This document shows positions 42,711 through 51,007 of a DNA stretch of 64,000 nt, in pieces. How positions within the stretch are numbered: the first letter of the stretch is position 1; each line of letters opens with the position of its first letter. The DNA is taken from NCBI GenBank assembly GCA_038120295.1, contig JAYOLL010000015.1, positions 1 to 64,000 on the forward strand, read 5' to 3'. Made by a program: the position numbers and the translations under genes. The notes below the pieces were generated by a model. It ran no database searches. It worked only from the letters and a program-made list of their open reading frames with translations, and was not told where the DNA came from. Source of the stretch: JAYOEY01 sp038120295. GTDB lineage: Bacteria; Pseudomonadota; Alphaproteobacteria; MPNO01; UBA2964.

Positions 42711-44695
42711 TCCCCGAAATCGGTCTGTTCGCCCTGGTTCTCGCCTTCATCGTTTCCTGCGCGCAGGGCGTGGTCCCGCTGGTCGGGGCAGCGCGCGATC
42801 ACCAGGGCATGATGGAAATGGCGCGAACCTCTGCCACGGCGCAGTTCGTTCTGGTGCTGATTTCCTTTGCGGCGCTGATGCATTCCTACGTGGTTTCCGA
42901 TTTCTCGGTCGTCAATGTGGCCACGAATTCGCACACGCTGAAGCCGATGCTCTACAAGATCTCGGGCGTGTGGGGCAATCACGAAGGCTCGATGGTGCTG
43001 TGGGTTCTGATCCTGGCGCTGTTCGGGCTTGCCGTCGCCATATCGGGCGGCAACCTGCCGCCGGGGCTGCGAGCAAGGGTTCTGGGCATTCAGGGTCTGA
43101 TCGGCGCCGGATTTCTTGCCTTCATCATCTGGACCTCGAACCCGTTCGAACGGCTGTCTCCGGCGCCGCTTGAGGGCAACGGGCTCAACCCCATCCTGCA
43201 GGATCCAGGCCTCGCCTTTCACCCGCCGTTTCTCTATCTCGGCTATGTCGGATTCTCGATGGCGTTTTCGTTTGCCGTCGCCGCGCTGATCGAAGGGCGC
43301 GTCGACGCGGCCTGGGCGCGCTGGGTCCGGCCATGGACGCTAGCCGCCTGGTGCGCGCTCACCATCGGCATCGCGATGGGGAGCTGGTGGGCCTATTATG
43401 AGCTCGGCTGGGGCGGCTGGTGGTTCTGGGACCCGGTGGAGAACGCCTCGTTTATCCCGTGGCTGGTCGGCACCGCCCTGCTGCATTCCGCGATCGTGGT
43501 GGAAAAGCGCGACGCGCTGAAAAGTTGGACGATCCTGCTCGCCATCCTCGCCTTTTCGACTTCCCTGCTTGGGACCTTCCTGGTGCGCTCGGGCGTCCTC
43601 AGCTCGGTTCACGCCTTCGCCAGCGATCCGGAACGGGGCGTCTTTATCCTCGGGCTGATCGTGATCGTCGTCGGCGGGTCGCTGACGCTCTATGCGATCC
43701 GCGCGCCCCAGCTCAAGGGCGGAGGCCTGTTCGCGCCGATTTCGCGCGAGGGCGCGCTGGTGTTCAACAACCTGCTGCTGACCACCGGGGCCGCCGTGGT
43801 AACGCTGGGAACGCTTTATCCGCTGATCCTCGAAGCGTTCGGCGGCGGCAAGGTTTCCGTCGGACCGCCTTTCTTCAATGCGACTTTCGTGCCGCTGATG
43901 ATTCCGGTGCTGATCGCCTGCGTGATCGGCGCGATGATGAGCTGGAAACGCAGCGATCTTCGCGGCGTAATGGCCCGCCTGTGGGCCGCCTTCGCAGCGG
44001 CCCTGATCGTCACGATCGCGGTCGCCCTGTTTGTCGGATTCAAGGACATTCTGGCGGCGCTCGGCCTCGGGCTCGCGGCCTGGCTGCTGGTCGGCTCCGC
44101 CGTGGAAATCGCCGAGCGGATCGCCCTGTTCCGCGGGCCGCTGGCAAACTCGCTGCGCCGCGCCGCAGGCCTGCCGCGTTCCGCTTGGGGCGGCGCGATC
44201 GCGCATGGCGCGCTGGGACTTACGGTCGCCGGCATCACGGCATCTTCCGCCTGGCAGGACGAGCATATCCAGCATATGCGTGCAGGCGACCGGCTTGCCG
44301 TCGGCCCCTATGAAGTGATTTTCCAGGGGGCCGCCCCGGTAAAGGGCCCAAACTGGGACGGCATTCGCGGCACCTTTAACGTGATGCGCGACGGCGAACT
44401 CGTTACCGTGCTTCATCCCGAAAAAAGGGACTATCCGGCAGAGCGCAACCAGACGACCGAAGCCGGCATCCATTACACGGTCGCAGGCGATCTCTACACG
44501 GTGCTGGGCGAAAGGGCGCGGGAAGGCGGGTGGAGTACGCGGATCTATTTCAACCCGCTGGTCGCCTGGATCTGGATCGGCTGCGTATTCATGGCGATTG
44601 GCGGGCTGGTATCGCTGACCGACCGGCGACACCGGGTCGGCGCGCCCCGCCGGGCGGCCGCAACGCCTTCCGCGACAGCCGCAGAGAGCGCGTAA
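42707..44695 (+). CDS. ccmF: Heme lyase subunit CcmF
   Basis: A 662-residue membrane protein with about fifteen hydrophobic segments. The WGGWWFWDPVENASF motif binds heme from CcmE, and conserved histidines (YKISGVWGNHEGSMVLW and HPPFLYLGYVGF) surround it. It ligates heme to apocytochrome c with CcmH and CcmI. The CcmG gene begins one base after its stop codon. Confidence 0.97.
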   Translation: MIPEIGLFALVLAFIVSCAQGVVPLVGAARDHQGMMEMARTSATAQFVLVLISFAALMHSYVVSDFSVVNVATNSHTLKPMLYKISGVWGNHEGSMVLWVLILALFGLAVAISGGNLPPGLRARVLGIQGLIGAGFLAFIIWTSNPFERLSPAPLEGNGLNPILQDPGLAFHPPFLYLGYVGFSMAFSFAVAALIEGRVDAAWARWVRPWTLAAWCALTIGIAMGSWWAYYELGWGGWWFWDPVENASFIPWLVGTALLHSAIVVEKRDALKSWTILLAILAFSTSLLGTFLVRSGVLSSVHAFASDPERGVFILGLIVIVVGGSLTLYAIRAPQLKGGGLFAPISREGALVFNNLLLTTGAAVVTLGTLYPLILEAFGGGKVSVGPPFFNATFVPLMIPVLIACVIGAMMSWKRSDLRGVMARLWAAFAAALIVTIAVALFVGFKDILAALGLGLAAWLLVGSAVEIAERIALFRGPLANSLRRAAGLPRSAWGGAIAHGALGLTVAGITASSAWQDEHIQHMRAGDRLAVGPYEVIFQGAAPVKGPNWDGIRGTFNVMRDGELVTVLHPEKRDYPAERNQTTEAGIHYTVAGDLYTVLGERAREGGWSTRIYFNPLVAWIWIGCVFMAIGGLVSLTDRRHRVGAPRRAAATPSATAAESA

Positions 44696-44696
44696 T

Positions 44697-45254
44697 TTGA
44701 AGGCGCTCCAGCCCCGTTTCCTGATTCCGGTCGTCGCCTTCCTGGCGCTGGCGGCCGTCTTTGCAATGCAGCTGTCCGATATCAGCGGCGGCAAGAACAT
44801 CTCCGATCTGCCATCCGCGCTGATCGGCAAGCCGGCGCCGGCGCTCGACCTGCCGCCCATACAGGGAGACGGGCCCGGTCTTAAGAGCGCCGATTTCAAA
44901 GGTCAGGTCGCGCTGGTCAATATCTGGGCGTCCTGGTGCCCGCCCTGCCGGCTCGAACACCCGCTGCTGATGCGGCTTGCCGGCGAAGGGGTGAAGCTCT
45001 ACGGCGTCAACTACAAGGACAGGCCGGAAGCCGCCATCGCGTTCCTGGCGGAGCTCGGAAACCCGTTCAAGGCGCTGGGCGCGGACCGGACTGGACGAAC
45101 ATCCATCGACTGGGGCGTCTATGGCTACCCCGAGACGTTCGTCGTCGACAAAAAGGGCATCGTCCGCTACCGCCATGTCGGCCCGATCATGCCGCAGGAC
45201 CTGGATACGAAAATCTATCCCCTGCTCAAGAGGCTGGAGACGGATAAGGGATGA
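44697..45254 (+). CDS. ccmG: Thiol:disulfide oxidoreductase CcmG (DsbE)
   Basis: A 185-residue periplasmic thioredoxin with one N-terminal membrane anchor. WASWCPPCR (C81, C84) is the reducing active site that keeps apocytochrome cysteines ready for heme. GVNYKDRPEAAIAFL and GVYGYPETFVVD are CcmG-specific blocks; the latter holds the cis-proline. The start is TTG, one base beyond the ccmF stop; no better start is seen. It overlaps ccmH by four bases. Confidence 0.95.
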   Translation: MKALQPRFLIPVVAFLALAAVFAMQLSDISGGKNISDLPSALIGKPAPALDLPPIQGDGPGLKSADFKGQVALVNIWASWCPPCRLEHPLLMRLAGEGVKLYGVNYKDRPEAAIAFLAELGNPFKALGADRTGRTSIDWGVYGYPETFVVDKKGIVRYRHVGPIMPQDLDTKIYPLLKRLETDKG

Positions 45255-45718
45255 GAAGCGCGGTGGTGATCCTGCTTGGCCTTCTGATGGCGGCCCCCGC
45301 CGGAGCGGTCGAACCGAACGAGATCCTCAAGGACCCCGCGCTTGAGGCGCGGGCGCGGGAAATCGGCAAGGAGCTGCGCTGTCTGGTCTGCCAGAACCAG
45401 TCGATCGACGATTCCAACGCCGACCTCGCGCGCGATCTGCGAGTGATCGTGCGGGAACGGCTGACCAAAGGCGACACCGACAAGCAGGTGTTCGATTATG
45501 TGGTCTCGCGCTATGGCGATTTCGTCCTGCTCAAACCGCCGGTGAAATCCTCGACCCTGATGCTTTGGGGCGCGCCGGTGATTGTGCTGCTCCTCGGGAT
45601 CGCTGGCCTGGTGGTCTGGTTCCGCAACCGCGAGGCGCCGACCGACGATGACGTTGGCCTGACGGAAGACGAACGGCAGCGACTCGCTGACCTCCTTAAA
45701 TCGGAAGACGGCAAATGA
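45251..45718 (+). CDS. ccmH: CcmH (apocytochrome c reductase, CcmL/Cyc domain)
   Basis: A 155-residue membrane-anchored protein with a signal peptide (to about residue 19). LRCLVCQNQSIDDSNADLARDLR carries the redox pair C44/C47, and one transmembrane helix lies near residue 105. This is the short form with the TPR part separate (CcmI). It overlaps ccmI by four bases (ATGA). Confidence 0.95.
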   Translation: MRSAVVILLGLLMAAPAGAVEPNEILKDPALEARAREIGKELRCLVCQNQSIDDSNADLARDLRVIVRERLTKGDTDKQVFDYVVSRYGDFVLLKPPVKSSTLMLWGAPVIVLLLGIAGLVVWFRNREAPTDDDVGLTEDERQRLADLLKSEDGK

Positions 45719-47181
45719 CGCTGTGGATCGTAATCGGCGCGCTGGCGCTCGCCGCCGGTGTTGCTCTGGCCCTGCCCCTTTTGCGTCCCGGGCGTCCTCG
45801 CCCGTCACGCGATGCCTATGACAGCCAGGTCTATAGAGATCAGCTGGCCGAGCTGGAGCGCGATATCGAGCGCGGCGCCATCTCGGCGGAAGAGGCGGTA
45901 TCGGCGCGCACTGAAATATCCCGCAGGCTGCTCGCCGCTGACAGCGCCGCACAGGAACAGGCGGCAAACGATACCAGGCGCATCGCCCCTGCGGAGTTTT
46001 CAGGTCTGACAGTTGCACTCACCGTGCCGGCCTGCGCGCTCGCGATATACGCCATCCTGGGTTCGCCGTCCCTGCCCGGCCGCCCCGCACAGGAAGTCCG
46101 CGCCACGCATCCCACAACCGGCGGCGCGGGCCAGCAGGCCACGGAAGCCGAGCTGATCGCGCGTCTCGCCAGGGCGCTCGAATCCCGGCCCGACGATCTT
46201 CGCGGCTGGTCGCTTTACGCCAACAGTCTCGCCACAACGGGCCGATACAACGAGGCCATTGGCGCCTTCCAGCGAGTCGTGAGGCTGGCCCCGAAGGACG
46301 CCGCTCTGCGCGCTCGCTATGCCGAAACCGTGGTGTTCGCCGCCGACGGCAAGGTGGTTCCCATCGCTCGCGTCATCCTGAAGGAAGCCCTGACGCTCGA
46401 TCCGAAGGAGCCTCGCGCGCGCTACTATCAGAGTCTCGCCGATTACCAGGACGGAAAGACCGAAGACGCGATCCGGAAATGGCTGGCACTGGAAGCGGAA
46501 ACCCCGCCGGGCGCGGAATGGCGGCGGACGCTTGGCGCGCGCATCTCGGACTTTGCACGCGAGGCAGGCATTTCCAGCGAACGGATGGCAGCGCTTGCCC
46601 GGAAAGCCCAGGCCAACAAGGGCGCCTCGACAGCAAAAACGAGCCCCCCTCTTCCGGCGCAAGCGCCGGGCCCCGCACCGGGCAATCCGACAGCTGAGCA
46701 GATGCAGGCGGCGCAGCAGATGTCGTCCGGGGACCGGCAGGCGATGATCCGCGGCATGGTCGAAGGTCTTGCCGAGAAGATGAAGGACGACCCGAATAAT
46801 CTGGAGGGCTGGCTTCGGCTGGCCCGGTCCTATTCGGTTCTGGGCGAAACGGAAAAGTCGTACGACGCCTTTGAACGCGCCGTCGCTCTCAAGCCAGGCG
46901 ACGCAGAGCTCCTGGCGCAGTATGCGGAATCGATCGCACGGTCCATCAAGTCCCACAATTCGGTTCCGCCGAAACTTGTGGAGGTGTCGAACCGTCTGCT
47001 GGCGCTCCAGCCCAACCATGGGCCTGCCCTGTGGTTCACCGCCAATGCGATGGCGGCGTCCGGCGACACGAAGGGCGCTCGCGAGCGCTTCACCAGGTTG
47101 CTTGGGCTGCTCGACCCGGCCACGCCCCAGCACCGGGACGTCAAGGCGAAGATCGACGCGCTGTCCGCCGCTAAAAACTGA
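45715..47181 (+). CDS. ccmI: CcmI, TPR apocytochrome chaperone
   Basis: A 488-residue protein with two N-terminal membrane helices (LALAAGVALALPLL and LTVALTVPACALAIYAIL) separated by the conserved DxQLAELERDIERGAISAEEA cytosolic loop. TPR repeats follow (about 160-290 and 345-470), with a proline/alanine linker between them. It delivers apocytochrome c to the heme ligation complex. It closes the ccm operon; its last 11 bases overlap the end of the convergent tauE-like gene. Confidence 0.93.
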   Translation: MTLWIVIGALALAAGVALALPLLRPGRPRPSRDAYDSQVYRDQLAELERDIERGAISAEEAVSARTEISRRLLAADSAAQEQAANDTRRIAPAEFSGLTVALTVPACALAIYAILGSPSLPGRPAQEVRATHPTTGGAGQQATEAELIARLARALESRPDDLRGWSLYANSLATTGRYNEAIGAFQRVVRLAPKDAALRARYAETVVFAADGKVVPIARVILKEALTLDPKEPRARYYQSLADYQDGKTEDAIRKWLALEAETPPGAEWRRTLGARISDFAREAGISSERMAALARKAQANKGASTAKTSPPLPAQAPGPAPGNPTAEQMQAAQQMSSGDRQAMIRGMVEGLAEKMKDDPNNLEGWLRLARSYSVLGETEKSYDAFERAVALKPGDAELLAQYAESIARSIKSHNSVPPKLVEVSNRLLALQPNHGPALWFTANAMAASGDTKGARERFTRLLGLLDPATPQHRDVKAKIDALSAAKN

Positions 47182-47902
47182 TCCACCCCGCGTTTTCCGC
47201 GCCGGCCCAGAGCAGGCGCACGGCCAGCAGCGACAGTACGATCTGGAAGATGCGGCGGAACAGGGCTTCGGGCATCCGACGGAGCACGATCCGCCCGACC
47301 CAGGAACCGGCGATCGACACGGCGATCATCGGCAGGATCAACGGCAGATACTGCATCAGCGTAAAGCCGAGAAACCCGAACACGAGAATCTTGAGGGCGT
47401 GCACGAACGTCATCAGGAAGGCATGCGTCGCGACGAACTGCTGACGGTCGGGACAGGCTGCGGCGACGAACGGCGCCAATAGCGACCCGCTGGCCCCGAC
47501 GAAGAAACCGAGCAGCGTGCCGCCGGCGCCGAGCGCGAAGAACTTGCGCGGCGAATACGCAATCGCAGCCGGCGGCGGGAACCAGCAGAGATAGAGAATG
47601 AAGACACCAAGGGTCGTCTGCATGATACCGGTCGGCAGCTCGACCACCACGTTGCCGCCGATGATGGCGCCGACCAGCGCTCCCGACATAAAGGCCGGCA
47701 GCAGATGGCGCAGGATTTCCCGCCGCATCATGATCGAGCGGCCGAGATTGGTGCCGAGCAGCACCGCCCCATGCAGCGGAATCAGCACCGCCGGCGGAAA
47801 AATCGTCGCCATCACGCCGATCAGCAAGACCCCACCGCCAAGCCCTGCGACCACGCCGAACGCGCCCGTAAAACCGGCGAGCGCGGTCAGGCCGATAAAC
47901 AC
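47171..47902 (-). CDS. TauE/SafE family permease
   Basis: A 243-residue membrane protein with seven to eight hydrophobic segments. GVVAGLGGGVLLIGVMATIFPP is the first TauE/SafE block, and a second related GAGGTLLGFFVGASGSLLAP lies near the middle, as expected from the family's internal duplication. Members export sulfite or organosulfonates. The best start is GTG at 47902; no ATG lies upstream in frame. It runs convergently into ccmI. Confidence 0.86.
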   Translation of the reverse strand: MFIGLTALAGFTGAFGVVAGLGGGVLLIGVMATIFPPAVLIPLHGAVLLGTNLGRSIMMRREILRHLLPAFMSGALVGAIIGGNVVVELPTGIMQTTLGVFILYLCWFPPPAAIAYSPRKFFALGAGGTLLGFFVGASGSLLAPFVAAACPDRQQFVATHAFLMTFVHALKILVFGFLGFTLMQYLPLILPMIAVSIAGSWVGRIVLRRMPEALFRRIFQIVLSLLAVRLLWAGAENAGWISF

Positions 47903-47980
47903 CCAGGGCGAGACGCCGGGGACGATGTCGAGAAATTCAATCGGACGGGTCCAGTCAATTCCGCGAGAACGCGGGCGGAA

Positions 47981-48373
47981 TCATTTCCGGCTCCACGCAC
48001 CCGATGAGCTTTGTATCCAGGTGCCCTTGGGCGCCTGCGCCGCGATGCGACCAGCATAGACCGCGCCGACCTGAGCGGCTGAAACCCCTTGCTGCCGCGC
48101 CCTGTCGGCATAAATCCTGCGGCGCTGGCTGTTGACCTTGTCGACAAGATTCCGGGTCTGGGACGAGGCGTTTCCCCGTATAACGGCGAAACCGTCAGCG
48201 CCCTCCCCGACCGCGCCGGAGGCCCGGACAGCATCGAGCGATTGCGCCGCGCCCTGCGACGGCGCTGCCACAAGAACACAGGCAGCAAATAACAGCACTG
48301 AGGCCAGGCGCCAAAGCGACGAAACATTACGGAACCGGGTTGTCGGCATGATCGAAACCAGCGTTTGAGACAT
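47981..48373 (-). CDS. ydbL: YdbL-like periplasmic protein (DUF1318)
   Basis: A 130-residue exported protein. A signal peptide (ASVLLFAACVLVAAPSQGAAQ) precedes SLDAVRASGAVGEGADGFAVI and LVDKVNSQRRRIYADRARQQGVSAAQVG, the two conserved DUF1318 blocks. Its start shares one base with the ynbE stop, so the two are coupled. In Escherichia coli YdbL works with YdbH and YnbE in an envelope bridge that supports outer-membrane lipid balance. Confidence 0.87.
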   Translation of the reverse strand: MSQTLVSIMPTTRFRNVSSLWRLASVLLFAACVLVAAPSQGAAQSLDAVRASGAVGEGADGFAVIRGNASSQTRNLVDKVNSQRRRIYADRARQQGVSAAQVGAVYAGRIAAQAPKGTWIQSSSGAWSRK

Positions 48374-48564
48374 CAGAAAATATCGGGATTGGCGCTGATA
48401 TCCTTATCGGCGCTTTGTTCGAGCTTCACCCTGACCTCGGCATCGAGCTTGATGTTGAGGTTAATGGTGATGGGTTTTTCGGGCGGCTTTACAGAGACCT
48501 CCGGGGCGCAGCCGGAAAGGCCCGCCATGAACATCAGCATCAGAATGGATCGAATTGCCGCCAT
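48373..48564 (-). CDS. ynbE: YnbE-like outer-membrane lipoprotein
   Basis: A 63-residue lipoprotein. LMFMAGLSGC is the lipobox, with the lipidated cysteine at position 19. The short mature part PEKPITINLNIKLDAEVRVKL has the alternating polar/apolar pattern expected for a beta-strand that pairs with the YdbH beta-sheet. Only two bases separate it from the ydbH stop. It would anchor the bridge in the outer membrane. Confidence 0.9.
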   Translation of the reverse strand: MAAIRSILMLMFMAGLSGCAPEVSVKPPEKPITINLNIKLDAEVRVKLEQSADKDISANPDIF

Positions 48565-48565
48565 A

Positions 48566-50968
48566 TCAGGGGTTTCCTCCGGGTCGGTCGCGATTGACGA
48601 TATCGTTCAGCACCCTGCCTGACAACCGGTACCAGTCAGCGGCAATTGCCAGCAGCTTGTCGAGATTCGTGTCGAGATTGACGTTGATCTGAAACTTGCG
48701 ACCGTCGGCGACTGCAGGGTTATTGCCGAGCGTCTGCAAAAGCACGACCGCCTTGCCGTCGGGCGCCTTGTCGATGCTGGCGCTGAGCGTCTCGTAAGAG
48801 AAATTTTCAAGCGCCTTCAGCATCAGTCCGACCTGTCGCCCGCCGCCCGCAAGCGCGCGATTGACGCTCTCTGATTTGAGCCGCAGGACGCCACCCTCTC
48901 GCGCCTTCAGCGTGCCGCCCGAAATGACCGTTTCAGTCCCGTTGAACCGGACCGGAATCTTCCCGTCGACCAGCCCGGAGGCGTCGAACTCGTCGAGCGC
49001 CTTAAGGCCCGGCACCTTCCCAAGCTGGACTCCGTCTATCTCGAGACTTGCCTCCGCGGTCTGCGTTTCGACATCCATATCGGACGCCGAAAAAACGATG
49101 CGCCCGCCGGCAATCGCTGCCGACGCCGGATCGATCGACAGCTTCCCCGACCGGTTCAGCGCGAACCGGACGGACGCGTCGGTCAGCGCGGCGCCGGCAT
49201 CGATCCGCGCCGCACGGAGCGTCTGGAACCCGTCAGTCGAGGGCGGAAAGAGACTGTCGAAAACGATCGTGCCACCGATACCCTGGGCTCGGAATTTGTC
49301 GAGCCTGCCGCCGACTCCGTCGACTCTGACCGTCCCCCGGCCGGACAGGACGCCGCCCTGCCAGTCGAGACTGACGCCGCCGCCGATTTTTCCGGCAATA
49401 TCAGTAAATGGCCGAAGCGCAGGGAACTCGGTCGTCGGCCACAGCCCGCCGGGGCCCAGCCTGATGTCCGGAACGCGAAGATCGAGCCGTACGTTACCGT
49501 GCCTTGCGTCGCGATACCCCGATACCTTCAACAGGTCCCTGACCCCGAGAGCCCTGATATCGCTCTCGAACGTCACGAATTTCTGCGAATGCCGTACCTT
49601 GCCCCGAAACGAAACGGGACCGATATCCGGACCGGGTCCGGTGTGGCGCAGCGACCAGCCCCAGACGTGCGCTTCCGGCACTCTCAGGCCCGGGCCGGTG
49701 GTCATCCGGATGCGCAACCGTTCGATATCGAACGCCCGGTCGCCGACCCGTACGCCGGGATTGCGAAGGTTGATCTGGCCCCGATAGGAAAGTTCAGGAG
49801 AAACTTCTCCAGAGACCCGGACCCTGCCGGGACGAAGGGTAACCGGCGGATCGCCAACCGTCTGCAGCTGTTGGACCTGAACCGACAGGTCATGCCAGAA
49901 GGCCGGTCGCGCCCTGGCGTCCTCCCGCGGTATGGATAGCGCCGTCGGACCGTCGACCGACACTTCAAACCGTGCGGCTGAGGCAGCGTCCGCAACCCGT
50001 AAGCCGAGAAGGGAAAGGCGGGCCCTTTCGTCCAGTTCGATGGCAATCCGCCGTTTGTCGATATCGAACCGGAACGGCAACGACGCGCTGGCGCTGCGGG
50101 CGGTTGCGCCCGCGGCAATCAGCTTCCCGGCATTCAGGGCCACCGCACCCTGTCCGCTCGAAATCGAGAACCGGCCTGCGAGAGAGACCTCCAGATCGTG
50201 CGCCAGAAACTCTCCGCCATACGCTATCGACTTCGCCGAAAGGCGGGCCGGCTCGCCAAACGCGAGGCTGGCATCCTTGCCGGCGACAGTCCCCGAAACG
50301 GCTATATCCGCGGCCAGCCCCTTTACACTCGTTTCGCCTGAGGTGAGCGCGTCAGCCGATGCCGTTGCCCTGCCGGACAGGGCCCAGCTGTCCGGCATAT
50401 GCCGCAGAAGCTTGCCCTCGAACGACAGGGATGCAGCACCGAACGGCTCTTCAGCCATGACCGTGAGGCGCAATCCGAGCCTGTCCGGCGTTTCAGGAGA
50501 GAGGCGGGCGTTTCCTCGAAGATTGCCCTCAGCCGATTGAATGCTGGCGCGCTCGATGTCGATGCGGGGCAGGCGTTCCAGCGTGAAAGCGCCGCCGCCG
50601 CCGTCCGTCTTCCGGATTTTCAGACGGTCGAGATCGACCGCGAGACCGACGATCCTTACCCGCTCGACCCGACCCTCCATCAGCCCCTGCAGGGAGTAGT
50701 CGAGATCGAGCCGTTCGACTGAGCCCTGGTCGCCGGCGGAAATGCCGGTCACCGTCAGCCCGTCCAGATCGAGCCGTTCGATCCGTAATTCAGGCTCGGG
50801 GAAACCGGCCTTGACGATCTGATGCCGGACGACGGCCTCGACGATTTCGATGCGGAACAGAATCGCTGCCCCGACCGCGCTGATGAGGAACAGCAGCGCA
50901 AGGCCGCCCCAGCGCATCAGCCCTGAAGCGCGCCTTCCCGTTCCAACCTCTGGTCCATCGTCGGGCAT
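48566..50968 (-). CDS. ydbH: YdbH-like AsmA-family intermembrane protein
   Basis: An 800-residue protein. A single N-terminal inner-membrane helix (GGLALLFLISAVGAAIL, about 20-36) is followed by a long beta-rich repeat structure typical of AsmA-like lipid-transfer bridges. The C-terminal third (DASGLVDGKIPVRFNGTETVI and RQVGLMLKALENFSYETLSASI) matches the YdbH 'dicarboxylate transport' domain, a historical name that does not describe its role. It is the first gene of the ydbH-ynbE-ydbL unit and would span the periplasm. Confidence 0.88.
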   Translation of the reverse strand: MPDDGPEVGTGRRASGLMRWGGLALLFLISAVGAAILFRIEIVEAVVRHQIVKAGFPEPELRIERLDLDGLTVTGISAGDQGSVERLDLDYSLQGLMEGRVERVRIVGLAVDLDRLKIRKTDGGGGAFTLERLPRIDIERASIQSAEGNLRGNARLSPETPDRLGLRLTVMAEEPFGAASLSFEGKLLRHMPDSWALSGRATASADALTSGETSVKGLAADIAVSGTVAGKDASLAFGEPARLSAKSIAYGGEFLAHDLEVSLAGRFSISSGQGAVALNAGKLIAAGATARSASASLPFRFDIDKRRIAIELDERARLSLLGLRVADAASAARFEVSVDGPTALSIPREDARARPAFWHDLSVQVQQLQTVGDPPVTLRPGRVRVSGEVSPELSYRGQINLRNPGVRVGDRAFDIERLRIRMTTGPGLRVPEAHVWGWSLRHTGPGPDIGPVSFRGKVRHSQKFVTFESDIRALGVRDLLKVSGYRDARHGNVRLDLRVPDIRLGPGGLWPTTEFPALRPFTDIAGKIGGGVSLDWQGGVLSGRGTVRVDGVGGRLDKFRAQGIGGTIVFDSLFPPSTDGFQTLRAARIDAGAALTDASVRFALNRSGKLSIDPASAAIAGGRIVFSASDMDVETQTAEASLEIDGVQLGKVPGLKALDEFDASGLVDGKIPVRFNGTETVISGGTLKAREGGVLRLKSESVNRALAGGGRQVGLMLKALENFSYETLSASIDKAPDGKAVVLLQTLGNNPAVADGRKFQINVNLDTNLDKLLAIAADWYRLSGRVLNDIVNRDRPGGNP

Positions 50969-51007
50969 CGCTTCCTGTGCATGGACCGCCGGCCTTCCCG
51001 CCGAATG

